NCBI RefSeq assembly: GCF_022174665.1
Contig: NZ_CP076562.1
Location: forward strand, 2,496,525 to 2,560,524
From: Eubacterium sp. MSJ-33
GTDB lineage: Bacteria; Bacillota; Clostridia; Lachnospirales; Lachnospiraceae
Length of the DNA stretch: 64,000 bases
Direction: 5' to 3'
Below the pieces are notes generated by a model that worked only from the letters and a program-made list of their open reading frames with translations, did no database searches and was not told where the DNA came from. Of the stretch, positions 1 to 7,987 are shown piece after piece (position 1 is the first letter of the stretch; the number at the start of each line of letters is the position of its first letter). Position numbers and translations under genes: made by a program.

Positions 1-111
1 GACGGACTTTCCGAGCGTGAAGTCGGGGCGAGGTTGGGCATAACCCAGAGCGTTGTAAACAAACGCAAAGCCAGAATCCTAATAAAACTAAGAAAGATAA
101 TAGAAAATTAA
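1..111 (+). CDS. C-terminal end of a sigma-70 region 4-like regulator (partial)
   Basis: The window opens inside a reading frame of 36 codons ending at TAA 109-111. Its sequence (SEREVGARLGITQSVVNKRK) is a helix-turn-helix of the sigma-70 region 4 type, with a basic tail. It is followed 14 bases later by a strong terminator. Small sigma-like proteins of this kind are usual in Clostridia conjugative and mobilizable elements, where they are presumed to control element genes. Only the end is visible, so the full family cannot be named. Confidence 0.6.
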   Translation, partial: DGLSEREVGARLGITQSVVNKRKARILIKLRKIIEN

Positions 112-125
112 AATTTAAGGCGTTC

Positions 126-168
126 AGCCCCCTTGTTTTTTCCTTTGGGAAGATGAGGGGGCTTTTCT
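126..168 (+). terminator. Rho-independent terminator
   Basis: A perfect 8-base stem (AGCCCCCT at 126-133, AGGGGGCT at 156-163) is followed by TTTTCT. It separates the partial sigma-like gene from the next one. Confidence 0.7.
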
Positions 169-205
169 CTGCCCTCTCAATCAATTCTGATTGGAGGAAG
201 TAAGA

Positions 206-631
206 ATGGCATACAACCACGGACGGGAGGACAGGAAATGGCGTATCTGGAAAGAAGCGGAGGAAAAGCTGCTGCGTGAGTGCGGCGTTGATGAAGCGAC
301 CATTGAGCAGATACGCATGGCGGACAGGGCAGACTTCAATTCCAACAGGCGGTTTTACCGATGGACGAATGACGTTGCGGAATATCTTGAGGACATGGCA
401 GGCAGGGAGCGGCAGGCGGAAGTGGGTACGGTTGCGGAGTTACTGGAAGAGATTGAGAGCGAAAATCTCTATCAAGTATTAGTCACGGTGGACGGGCGTA
501 CCTTGAAAATCGTCCTGCTGAAAATGCAGGGGTATTCCACAAAGGAGATTGCCCCGCTTGTGCATTTGACGACTGGTGCCATCTATGCGAGGTTAGACCA
601 TCTGCGGAAGAAGCTGCGGAAAATTTTATAG
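206..631 (+). CDS. Sigma-70 region 4-like element regulator
   Basis: A 141-residue soluble protein. The start at 206 (MAYNHGREDRKW) is preferred over an in-frame start at 191 because GGAGG at 194-198 precedes it at a normal distance. The N-terminal part is charged and helical. The C-terminal 55 residues form a region-4-like helix-turn-helix (KIVLLKMQGYSTKEIAPLVH, then a basic recognition segment). No region 2 is evident, so it probably does not act as a complete sigma factor by itself. It lies between two terminators and is therefore probably transcribed alone. A role in controlling the mobile element is inferred from position. Confidence 0.65.
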   Translation: MAYNHGREDRKWRIWKEAEEKLLRECGVDEATIEQIRMADRADFNSNRRFYRWTNDVAEYLEDMAGRERQAEVGTVAELLEEIESENLYQVLVTVDGRTLKIVLLKMQGYSTKEIAPLVHLTTGAIYARLDHLRKKLRKIL

Positions 632-664
632 CTTCTAAAACAGCCTGCCATCCTGCGGGCTACT

Positions 665-698
665 GGGTGAGGGATGGAAATCCCCTCACTCATTTTTT
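665..698 (+). terminator. Rho-independent terminator
   Basis: The stem GTGAGGG (667-673) pairs with CCCTCAC (683-689) and is followed by ATTTTTTG. It ends transcription from the 206-631 gene just upstream of the AGGAGGA ribosome site of the next gene. Confidence 0.6.
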
Positions 699-714
699 GC
701 AGGAGGACAACAGG

Positions 715-1189
715 ATGGCATACAGGGTTAAGGCATACACGCTTCGGGAGGAATCCACGGAAAGCGGCACAAGGTATTTTATCAGCTTTAAGGACGGGCA
801 GGGCAAATCCCACGAGTTGGAAGTGTCGGAACAGTTCTTTATGGAGTTTCGGCAGATGGAGCGCAGGAACAGGAATCTTTTCTAATGGGACGAGCGGCAC
901 AGGGAGTTTAACGAGGTATGGGACGAAACCCTTTACAGACGGGCGTTGCGTGTGCCTAAGAGCCTTGATGAACGCATGGTTGAGGAAGAACGGAATGAAA
1001 CGCTCTATAAGGCGGTTGGGAGCCTTCCAGAGATACAAAGGCGGCGTTTCCTGCTCTACTACGAGTATGAGTTCAATTTTTACCAAATCGCCGCTATGGA
1101 GCATTGCACCGCTTCGGCAATACAGAAATCTGTTGCGATTGCAAAGGAGAAAGTAAAGGCGGAAATTGAAGAAATATCTCCAACCGTGA
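715..1189 (+). pseudogene. Sigma-70-like regulator broken by an in-frame stop
   Basis: The frame opens at 715 behind AGGAGGA (MAYRVKAYTLREE) and reads 56 codons to TAA at 883-885. The same frame then continues without shift (WDERHREFNEVWDETLYRR, later MVEEERNETLYKAVGSLPEI and a region-4 helix-turn-helix FNFYQIAAMEHCTASAIQKS). A single C-to-T change (CAA to TAA) would explain the stop. Near the end, a one-base shift at about 1165-1172 would give a short ending KKYLQP and a stop at 1187-1189; without it the frame runs uselessly into the next gene. This is either a decayed gene or a two-part product from internal initiation at 946 or 976; decay is more likely. Confidence 0.7.
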
Positions 1190-1300
1190 CCGACACCGCC
1201 CGAAAAAGAAATCTGTTTTTTATTTGTGTGGGATTGGCGGCATTACATACTCTCACTTTTTTCCGTGGGAGTAAATCTATTTTTAAGGAGGTCAACGCCT

Positions 1301-1387
1301 ATGTGCAACGAAAACAAAGACACCGCCCGAAAGGAGGAAAGCCATGCAGAAGTTACAGACAGTCAACGCCGAAACGCTCCTTTATGA
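1301..1387 (+). CDS. Short leader peptide overlapping the RepA-like gene
   Basis: A 28-residue frame starts at 1301 exactly eight bases after AAGGAGG (1285-1291), the best ribosome site in this stretch. It overlaps the start of the RepA-like ATPase (1344) in another frame. The product (MCNENKDTARKEESHAEV...) is hydrophilic and has no recognisable domain. Its position suggests translational coupling of the ATPase gene to the leader. It may equally be a normal small element gene. Confidence 0.4.
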   Translation: MCNENKDTARKEESHAEVTDSQRRNAPL

Positions 1388-2369
1388 ACCGCTTGAGAAA
1401 CCATCCTTTGTGGTGGACAGCCTTATCCCGACAGGCTTATCGCTGTTCTGCGGCTCACAGAAGATAGGCAAAAGCTGGCTCATGCTGAAGCTATGCTTAT
1501 GCGTGTCGCAGGGAATCCCTTTATGGGATATGCCGACAATGGAGGGCGATGTGCTTTACCTCTGCCTTGAGGACACGTTCTGCCGCATACAGGACAGGTT
1601 ATTTCGTTTGACGGACGAAGCAAGCGGGCGGCTCCACTTTGCCGTGGCAAGCTGCAAGCTGTCAGACGGTCTTATCGTGCAGCTTGAAGATTATCTGAAA
1701 GATTACCCAGACAGCAGGCTCATTGTCATTGATACCTTGCAGAAAGTCCGTACAGCTTCAAAAGACAATGCCTATGCAAGCGACTATGGGGACATCTCCC
1801 TCATCAAAGACTTTGCCGACAGGCACTCTCTGGCGGTCATTGTCGTACACCACATCCGAAAGCAGAATGACAGCGACGTGTTCAACAAGGTGTCTGGGAC
1901 GACAGGATTAACGGGGAGTGCGGACGCTACCTTTGTTCTGGAAAAGGAGAAACGTGCGTCTGACACCGCCAAGCTGTATGTGACGGGCAGGGACACGCCT
2001 TATCAGGAATACACGCTGCGTTTCCGTGATTGCCGTTGGGAGCTTGTGGAGCGGAAAACGCAGGAGCAGCTTGCGAAAGAAACGATACCAGATGTCCTTT
2101 TTCGGTTGGTGGATTTTATGAGGGATAAGGAAGAATGGATAGGCACGGCAACGGAACTGTTAGCCGCTATGGGGGAAACGGAAACCATACCCACGGTGAT
2201 TACGAAATGGCTGAATGAATACCGCACCACATTTTTAAGCGAGAACCGTATCTGCTACCAGTACAGCCGCAGGAAAGACGGCAGGCGGATTGCCCTTGCA
2301 AGGAGGGCGGGTGACAGCGGTGATGGTGGTGACAGCGATATTAGGATACCCCCCTGTTACTGTCATTGA
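1344..2369 (+). CDS. RepA-like AAA ATPase (DnaB/RepA helicase family)
   Basis: A 341-residue protein of the AAA_25 / RepA type found in plasmids and integrative elements, where hexameric RepA acts as a replicative helicase. The Walker A motif GSQKIGKS sits at residues 37-44, and the Walker B-like segment LIVIDTLQ and the sensor region VVHHIRKQ follow. The C-terminal third is a charged accessory region rich in Glu and Arg. The start at 1344 has GGAGG just upstream and lies inside the short leader frame. Immediately downstream, the first of four long iteron-like repeats begins within the last 20 codons, which fits a replication or copy-control role for the excised element. The function as element helicase is inferred from family and context. 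Confidence 0.8.
   Translation: MQKLQTVNAETLLYEPLEKPSFVVDSLIPTGLSLFCGSQKIGKSWLMLKLCLCVSQGIPLWDMPTMEGDVLYLCLEDTFCRIQDRLFRLTDEASGRLHFAVASCKLSDGLIVQLEDYLKDYPDSRLIVIDTLQKVRTASKDNAYASDYGDISLIKDFADRHSLAVIVVHHIRKQNDSDVFNKVSGTTGLTGSADATFVLEKEKRASDTAKLYVTGRDTPYQEYTLRFRDCRWELVERKTQEQLAKETIPDVLFRLVDFMRDKEEWIGTATELLAAMGETETIPTVITKWLNEYRTTFLSENRICYQYSRRKDGRRIALARRAGDSGDGGDSDIRIPPCYCH
2309..2352 (+). repeat. Iteron-like repeat, copy 1 (forward)
   Basis: About 43 bases beginning GGGTGACAGCGG and ending TAGGATACCC. It overlaps the 3' end of the RepA-like gene. It matches the copy at 2407-2449 in the same orientation and the copies at 2732-2774 and 2810-2853 in reverse. Confidence 0.75.
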
Positions 2370-2406
2370 CGCTTAAAGCCATGTAAAGCTGGCGGCTCTG
2401 CCCTGC

Positions 2407-2449
2407 GGGTGACAGCAGTGACGGTGGTGACAGTGATTTTAGGATACCC
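2407..2449 (+). repeat. Iteron-like repeat, copy 2 (forward)
   Basis: The same unit as copy 1 with a few substitutions (GGGTGACAGCAGTGACGG ... TTAGGATACCC). It lies in the non-coding gap between the ATPase and relaxase genes. Confidence 0.75.
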
Positions 2450-2544
2450 TGCCGCTGTCATCCCTACGGGAGAACACCCCGTAAACGCAAAATGCAGGCG
2501 TGAGATTTACTCGCCCTTTTCGGTCGTGTAAAACCACCCCTGCG

Positions 2545-2573
2545 GTCAGAAAAATCATTCCGATTTTTCCGAC
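2545..2573 (+). other. Hairpin in the candidate oriT region
   Basis: GTCAGAAAAATC (2545-2556) pairs with GATTTTTCCGAC (2562-2573), with one mismatch. It is flanked by a related outer pair, CCCGTAAACGCA near 2478 and TGCGTTTACAGGG near 2574-2586. Inverted repeats directly upstream of a MobV relaxase gene are the usual setting of an oriT. The nick site is not identified here. Confidence 0.4.
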
Positions 2574-2731
2574 TGCGTTTACAGGGTGTAACACACTACA
2601 CTTTGCCCTGCAAAGTCGTGTGCCAGACGTTCCCTCTGGACTCCCTTAAGGCAGGGCTGTGCCCTGCTATCCTACGCCTTACGGCTTCGGATAAAAGAAT
2701 GGCGGCATGACGGTGACGGCTCTTGCGAGGG

Positions 2732-2774
2732 GGGTATCCCAAAAACACCGTCATCATCGACATGACCGTCATGC
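2732..2774 (-). repeat. Iteron-like repeat, copy 3 (reverse)
   Basis: A more diverged copy of the 43-base unit in inverted orientation (starts GGGTATCCC, then AAAAACACCGTCATC). Confidence 0.6.
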
Positions 2775-2809
2775 AGGGGGTGAGGGTGACAGTTGCGGCA
2801 GTCGGCAGG

Positions 2810-2853
2810 GGGTATCCCAAAACTGCTGTCACCACCGTCACCGCTGTCACCCC
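2810..2853 (-). repeat. Iteron-like repeat, copy 4 (reverse)
   Basis: A clear inverted copy (GGGTATCCCAAAACTGCTG ... CTGTCACCCC), ending about 40 bases before the relaxase start. Together with copies 1-3 it makes two converging pairs around the possible oriT. Confidence 0.75.
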
Positions 2854-2893
2854 AAAGGACGGTCACCCGCCGAAAGAAAGGAGGAATCCGCCT

Positions 2894-3859
2894 ATGCCTT
2901 ATGCAATCCTGCGTTTCCAGAAACGAAAAGCGGGCGGCGTTGCGGCTTGTGAACGCCACAACGAGCGGAAGAAAGAAGCCTACAAAAGCAACCCAGATAT
3001 AGATATGGAACGCTCTAAAAACAATTACCATCTCATAGCACCACCAAAGTACACCTACAAGAAAGAGATTAACCGCATGGTAGCCGAAGCGGGGTGCAGG
3101 ACAAGGAAAGACAGCGTGATGATGGTGGAAACGCTCATCACAGCTTCACCAGAATTTATGAACCAGTTACCGCCCGAAGAACAAAAAGCGTATTTCCAGA
3201 CGGCTCTTGACTTCATTTCGGAGCGTGTTGGAAAGCAGAATATCCTCTCCGCTGTCGTCCATATGGACGAGAGAACGCCCCATATGCACCTCTGCTTTGT
3301 GCCGATTACGCCAGACAATAAGCTGTCAGCGAAAGCTATCTTAGGCAACCAGAAATCATTATCCGAGTGGCAGACCGCCTACCATGAGCGGATGTCCTCA
3401 CGGTGGAATCAGCTTGAACGGGGGCAGTCCTCAATGGAAACCAAGCGGAAACACGTCCCCACATGGCTCTATAAATTAGGCGGCAGGCTTGATAAACAGT
3501 ATGAAGAAATCGTGTCTGCCCTATCCGACATCAACGCCTTTAACGCAGGGAAGAAAAGGGATAAAGCGTTAGATTTACTCTCTGCATGGCTGCCAGACGT
3601 GGAGAAATTCTCTAAGGAAATCGGGAAACAGCAGGCGTATATCGACAGTTTGAAAGAGAGAATTGGGCAGGAATCAGACTATGCGGGGCGTATGCGTGAT
3701 GAAAAGTACGAGCAGGAACTAAAGGTGCAGAAAGCGAATCAGAAGATATTTGAATTGCAGAGAACCAACGAGCAGATGGGGCGGCTGCTGTCAAAAATAC
3801 CGCCCGAAGTGTTGGAAGAATTGCAGAAAAATCATAGAAGCAGAGCGAAAGAAAGGTAG
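2894..3859 (+). CDS. mobV: MobV-family relaxase (plasmid mobilization/recombination protein)
   Basis: A 321-residue DNA-nicking relaxase of the Pre/Mob family, which cleaves oriT and pilots the strand into the recipient. The start at 2894 (MPYAILRFQK) follows GAAAGGAGGA; the frame is open further upstream but only over the repeat region. The N-terminal domain has the family opening. The three-histidine metal motif HxDExTPHMH begins at His123 (HMDERTPHMH). A coiled coil rich in Gln, Glu and Lys fills the last 110 residues. It is followed eight bases later by the ParB-like gene, so the two form one transcription unit. No coupling protein or secretion genes are nearby. Confidence 0.92.
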   Translation: MPYAILRFQKRKAGGVAACERHNERKKEAYKSNPDIDMERSKNNYHLIAPPKYTYKKEINRMVAEAGCRTRKDSVMMVETLITASPEFMNQLPPEEQKAYFQTALDFISERVGKQNILSAVVHMDERTPHMHLCFVPITPDNKLSAKAILGNQKSLSEWQTAYHERMSSRWNQLERGQSSMETKRKHVPTWLYKLGGRLDKQYEEIVSALSDINAFNAGKKRDKALDLLSAWLPDVEKFSKEIGKQQAYIDSLKERIGQESDYAGRMRDEKYEQELKVQKANQKIFELQRTNEQMGRLLSKIPPEVLEELQKNHRSRAKER

Positions 3860-3867
3860 ATATGTGA

Positions 3868-4722
3868 ATGAAGAAACAGGATTTTAAGGTGTTAAAGACC
3901 AAAGACTTGTACCCGTTCCCCGACAATCCGTTTCATGTGGCAGAAGATGAAACACTGTCAGAGTTAGCGGAAAGCATCAAGGAATTTGGCATTGTCACGC
4001 CGATAATCACACGCCCGAAAGAGGACGGGGACGGTTATGAAGTGATTGCAGGACAGCGGCGTGTCCGTGCTTCTGAACTTGCAGGGATAAATACCGTGCC
4101 TGCGTTTGTCCTGCCCTTAGACCGTGACCGAGCCATCATCACCCTTGTAGACAGCAATTTGCAGCGTGAGAATATCCTGCCATCGGAGCGGGCGTTTGCT
4201 TACAAGATGAAATCCGAAGCCATGAAGCGGCAGGGTTTCCGCACAGACTTAACCTCGTCACAAGTTGTGACGAAGTTGCGGACGGACGACAAGGTGGCAC
4301 AGGGCTTCGGCGTGGGCAGGATGACCGTGCAGCGTTTTATCCGCCTGACGGAACTGATACCGCCGATTTTGCAGATGGTGGACGAGGGGAAAATCGCCCT
4401 CACGCCTGCGGTGGAACTGTCCTTCTTGAAGAAAGACGAGCAGGAAAACCTCTTTGCCACGATGGAGAGCGAAGAAGCAACGCCCTCACTCTCACAGGCA
4501 CAGCGGATGAAACAGTTAAGCCAGAGCGGGCGGCTTGACATGGATACGATATTTGCGATTATGACGGAGGAAAAGGGCAACCAGAAAGAAACCTTGAAAA
4601 TCAACACAAGCAAGCTGAAAAAATACTTTCCGAAGAACACAACGCCGAAGCAGATGGAGGAAACCATCATCAAACTTTTGGAGCGTGAGTTGCAGAGGAA
4701 ACGCAACCGTGACAGCCGCTAA
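3868..4722 (+). CDS. ParB/Spo0J-family partition-like protein
   Basis: A 284-residue protein. Residues about 10-100 carry the ParB N-terminal nuclease-like/CTP-binding domain (LYPFPDNPFHV; IAGQRRVRASELAG; the ENILPSERAFAYK segment). A central helix-turn-helix DNA-binding region follows (QGFGVGRMTVQRFIRLTELI) and then a basic C-terminus. No ParA partner is visible. Orphan ParB proteins are frequent in mobilizable and conjugative elements, where they may help stabilise or regulate the element. It follows the relaxase by eight bases, with AAAGG as ribosome site. Confidence 0.85.
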   Translation: MKKQDFKVLKTKDLYPFPDNPFHVAEDETLSELAESIKEFGIVTPIITRPKEDGDGYEVIAGQRRVRASELAGINTVPAFVLPLDRDRAIITLVDSNLQRENILPSERAFAYKMKSEAMKRQGFRTDLTSSQVVTKLRTDDKVAQGFGVGRMTVQRFIRLTELIPPILQMVDEGKIALTPAVELSFLKKDEQENLFATMESEEATPSLSQAQRMKQLSQSGRLDMDTIFAIMTEEKGNQKETLKINTSKLKKYFPKNTTPKQMEETIIKLLERELQRKRNRDSR

Positions 4723-4767
4723 TCTTCTTTTTTCGGGAAGTAAATACAGAGAGTTGAGGTATGGAGA

Positions 4768-4998
4768 ATGAGAGAAATCCAGTATGAAATCGTAAAGGAA
4801 ATCGCAGTATTGTCTACGGGCGACAGTGGCTACACAAAGGAAATCAATCTCATTTCATGGAATGGGAAAGAGCCGAAGTATGACATCCGCAGCTTTTCCC
4901 CGAACCGTGAAAAGTGCGGCAAGGGAATCACGCTGAACGCTGATGAAGCGGCGGCACTCCTTAAAGCATTACAGAAAGAATTAAACAGCGAGGATTAA
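4768..4998 (+). CDS. PC4/YdbC-family ssDNA-binding protein
   Basis: A 76-residue protein. A beta-rich core (KYDIRSFSPNREKCGKGITL) and a closing helix (NADEAAALLKALQKEL) match the PC4/YdbC fold, which binds single-stranded DNA as a dimer. In an integrative element such a protein could protect the transferred or replicating strand. It starts 45 bases after the ParB-like gene and its stop overlaps a possible start of the next frame. The family call comes from the motif; the role in the element is inferred. Confidence 0.8.
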   Translation: MREIQYEIVKEIAVLSTGDSGYTKEINLISWNGKEPKYDIRSFSPNREKCGKGITLNADEAAALLKALQKELNSED

Positions 4999-5069
4999 TG
5001 GTATCTGATTGGCAGGGCGGGGACATTTCCAAACTCTTCCCTGCCCTGTCTGGAAAGGAAGATTTAAGT

Positions 5070-5261
5070 ATGGGCGAGGATAAGAAAGCAGATAAAAAGA
5101 GAAAGCGTATCGTGCCAAAAGCACCAGTGCAGATGATAATCAGCCGTGAATATGTCGGCACACAGACCGTTACAGAAGCGTTTGTCCCGATTATCTCCGA
5201 GGATATTCGGAAGAAGATTGCCGAGGGCGACACCTTCGACAATGAGGGGCTGTCCGCTTAG
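5070..5261 (+). CDS. Small basic element protein, unknown function
   Basis: A 63-residue protein. The start at 5070 (MGEDKKADKKRKR) has GGAAAGGAAG upstream and seems better than an in-frame ATG at 4998 that overlaps the previous stop. The N-terminus is strongly basic (KKADKKRKR); the rest (VQMIISREYVGTQTVTEAFV) is beta-like. Such small proteins commonly sit just upstream of the large serine recombinase in Lachnospiraceae elements; their function is not known to me. Confidence 0.55.
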   Translation: MGEDKKADKKRKRIVPKAPVQMIISREYVGTQTVTEAFVPIISEDIRKKIAEGDTFDNEGLSA

Positions 5262-5315
5262 AATGTACGCAATGGGACATGAAAACAGATAGGACAGATA
5301 CGGAGGTTTTACAGT

Positions 5316-7172
5316 ATGGCAGGAATCAAAGAAGAAAAGAAAATCTATTTAGTCGGCATTTATTGCCGCTTATCTAAAGACGATGGTACGGATAACGAGA
5401 GTGCGAGCATTGCGACACAGAAATCCATCCTCACGGATTATGTGAAAAAGCAGGGATGGCACATAGCAAAAACGTATGTGGACGATGGTTATTCTGGTAC
5501 AAATTTCCAAAGACCAAGTTTCCAGAATATGATAAAAGACATTGAAAGCGGTCTGATAAACTGCGTGATTACGAAAGATTTATCCCGTCTGGGGAGAAAC
5601 TATCTTGATTGTGGGTTATATCTGGAAGTTTTCTTCCCAGAGCATAACGTGAGGTATATAGCGGTCAATGACGGCGTAGATACCTTGAATAAATCTGCTA
5701 TGGACATCACGCCTTTCCGCAACATTTTAAACGAAATGTATGCCGCTGACATATCTGTTAAGATAAAATCGGCATATCGGGCGAGGTTTCAACAGGGGAA
5801 ATTCATGGGAACTACCGCCCCTTATGGCTATATCAAAGACCCTGCCGACCACAACCATCTGCTGATAGATGATAAAGTGGCACATGTTGTAAAAGAGATA
5901 TTCGACCTTGCATTAAAAGGGAATGGAGTTGCCAAAATTTGCAGACATCTTAATAAACAGCATATCCTACGCCCTGCCGCTTATGCGGCGGAGCGTGGCG
6001 AAACAGGCTTTGAACGTCATTTTGAGGGGAACGAGGACAAACGCTATATTTGGAGTGGGAACAGCGTGAGGAGCATTTTAAGAAGCCCGATATATGCGGG
6101 AAATCTTGTAGGCTACAAACGGATTGCCGCCAATATGAAAAGCAAGAAACGCCCCTCTAAGCTGCCCGAAGAATGGGAAGTGATACCCAATACCCATGAG
6201 GGAATAGTCACGCAGGAGGAATTTGATATTGTCCAACAGCTTATTACAAGTCGTAGGCTTCCACAGAACAAGGGAGGATTTGTAAATATTTTTGCAGGCG
6301 TTATCAAGTGTGTGGACTGCGGATGTGCTCTGCGGGCAATGAACGTACACAGGAGGAAACGCCCAGAGATTATCGACTGTGTACAGTATTCATGTAATAA
6401 TTATGCAAGAAACGGAAGAAGCGAGTGTAGTGCCCACAATATAGAAGCAAGGGATTTATTCAATGCCGTTCTTGCCGACATCAACTGTTTTGCGGATATG
6501 GCAGTGAATGATGAAAAGGCGGTCAGGGCCATAGAAAAGCGGCTCACGGAAACAGACCAGAGCAGGGCGAAAGCATTAGAGAAAGAACGTAAGAAGCTGA
6601 ACAAACGCCTTGCGGAACTGGACAGGCTGTTTTCCTCTCTCTACGAGGATAAGGTCATGGAGCGTATTACCGAGCGGAATTTTGAGATGATGTCGGGGAA
6701 ATACCAGAAAGAGCAGCTTGAAATTGAAGCAAGGCTGAAAGAGGTGACGGAAACTCTTAATGAAAGCTACGAGAAATCACGGGGAATCCGTGACTTCCTC
6801 GCCCTTATCCGAAATTATCAAGGCTTAAAAGAACTGGATGCAACAGTTATAAACGCACTCATAGACAAGATACTTGTTTCGGAGCGTGAGAAGATGGCAG
6901 ACGGAACAGTGAAGCAGGAAATCAAGATTTACTATAAATTCATCGGCTTTGTCGATGAATTACATATCATACCTACAAAACGGTGGGCAGCAATGCCCGC
7001 TAAAAATTGTACGGTGTGCGGCGTTGAATATGTCCCGGGCTCTGGTGCATCAAGGTATTGTCCTGCTTGTGCCAAGAAGATACGGAGGGAGAAATCAAAC
7101 GAGAGCAAACGCAGGAGCAGAGAACAGAAAAGGATAGCATGTATGAACTGTCCGCAAAAAATGACCGACTGA
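5316..7172 (+). CDS. Large serine recombinase (integrase of the element)
   Basis: A 618-residue site-specific recombinase. The N-terminal resolvase domain (residues about 9-160) contains the catalytic Ser20 in YCRLSKDD and the Arg cluster DLSRLGRNY. The recombinase domain (about 170-290) and a zinc-ribbon (CVDCGCALRAM ... CNNYARNGRSEC) follow, then a coiled coil and a second Cys cluster at the end (CTVCGVEYVPG ... CPAC). This TndX/TnpX-like architecture integrates and excises elements at a defined target with a two-base core. The start follows GGAGG. The stop is within about 15 bases of the insertion junction, the usual position for this family's gene at the element end. Confidence 0.93.
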   Translation: MAGIKEEKKIYLVGIYCRLSKDDGTDNESASIATQKSILTDYVKKQGWHIAKTYVDDGYSGTNFQRPSFQNMIKDIESGLINCVITKDLSRLGRNYLDCGLYLEVFFPEHNVRYIAVNDGVDTLNKSAMDITPFRNILNEMYAADISVKIKSAYRARFQQGKFMGTTAPYGYIKDPADHNHLLIDDKVAHVVKEIFDLALKGNGVAKICRHLNKQHILRPAAYAAERGETGFERHFEGNEDKRYIWSGNSVRSILRSPIYAGNLVGYKRIAANMKSKKRPSKLPEEWEVIPNTHEGIVTQEEFDIVQQLITSRRLPQNKGGFVNIFAGVIKCVDCGCALRAMNVHRRKRPEIIDCVQYSCNNYARNGRSECSAHNIEARDLFNAVLADINCFADMAVNDEKAVRAIEKRLTETDQSRAKALEKERKKLNKRLAELDRLFSSLYEDKVMERITERNFEMMSGKYQKEQLEIEARLKEVTETLNESYEKSRGIRDFLALIRNYQGLKELDATVINALIDKILVSEREKMADGTVKQEIKIYYKFIGFVDELHIIPTKRWAAMPAKNCTVCGVEYVPGSGASRYCPACAKKIRREKSNESKRRSREQKRIACMNCPQKMTD

Positions 7173-7186
7173 TGTTGGTGTGTCGC

Positions 7187-7817
7187 TGATATATAAATAT
7201 AAGTCAAAATCCAGAATATCATTAGGATGAATCTTTAACTTTTCTGCAACGTATTGGAGTAGAAAATGTGCATTTTCATTGTCTGGATGATCTTTACAGT
7301 CCATATCCACAAGTGGAATCAATTCCTTCTGTATATCCATATCGGTATCTTTGCCGCCGCGTTTTAAATGCGGGGCAAGATTTGGAATGATTGCAACCGC
7401 TTTTTCGGAATCAAATAACCGGACTTCCGGGTGAAATAGCGTGTCACCTTTGCAGATGACCTTTCCGGCGAGACCAAGCGGACGGTCAAACCATGTTTCT
7501 TTAATCAGACCGCCATACGGTTCGACATTTATCTGTAGATAACCCTGCTTTCTCAATTCCGGATTCGGTTTCACTTTTAGCATTGGGAAATCTGTATGTG
7601 CACAGGCGATTCGTACATGTGCTGTTTGAGTGCCCTTTACAAAAGGAATTACAATGGATGAAAACGGTGCAAGATAGTATTTTCCCTCGGCAAGAGATGC
7701 GAGATCTTCTGTCTCTGAAATATGTGTAAAGCTGTGTGCTTCTAAATATTCTTTTGCAAGGGCAGCAACATGAAATTGTGTTTTGCCATCCTGTAAGAAA
7801 TGTAATAAAGTTTGCAT
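7187..7817 (-). pseudogene. M18 aminopeptidase, N-terminal half, disrupted by the element
   Basis: The minus-strand frame starts at 7817 behind AAGGAGAT and matches M18 (aminopeptidase I) from its first residue. The HTDFPMLKVKP metal-site segment and the KETWFDRPLGLAGK segment are present. The match runs up to DFDLYLY at about 7190, where the family would continue to the active-site region. From there the frame reads element DNA to a stop at 7095. Half of the catalytic domain is therefore missing, and the remainder would lie left of the element, outside the window. Unless the element excises, the peptidase is inactive. Confidence 0.88.
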
Positions 7818-7987
7818 ATAAATATCTCCTTTGATGTATCCAAATCATAGTATGTTTCGTGACAGTGTGTTTCATGTATGTAGTATAGAGAGTTCCTTGC
7901 GGGATTGCAAGGCTGAGGGGTAACTTTATTTGATGGCTTGTGCATATGGGATGGGGAAAGTATAATGAAAATCGGAAGGAAACTGCA

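Larger units (their letters stand above)
1..7185. mobile_element. Integrative mobilizable element, right part
   Basis: The left end lies outside the window. The block contains, in order, sigma-70 region-4-like genes, a RepA-type ATPase, an iteron-like repeat region, a MobV relaxase, a ParB-like protein, a PC4/YdbC protein and a large serine recombinase whose stop is about 15 bases from the interrupted host gene. There are no type IV secretion genes in the visible part, so it would be mobilized by a helper rather than self-transferring. The right junction is placed at about 7173-7187, where the reading frame of an M18 aminopeptidase on the minus strand stops matching its family. The exact attachment core cannot be fixed without the left end. 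Confidence 0.85.

Noticed and set aside
2894..2952. Starting the relaxase at 2723
   Set aside because: The upstream extension translates the iteron repeats and lacks a ribosome site; 2894 follows AGGAGGA and gives the family N-terminus.
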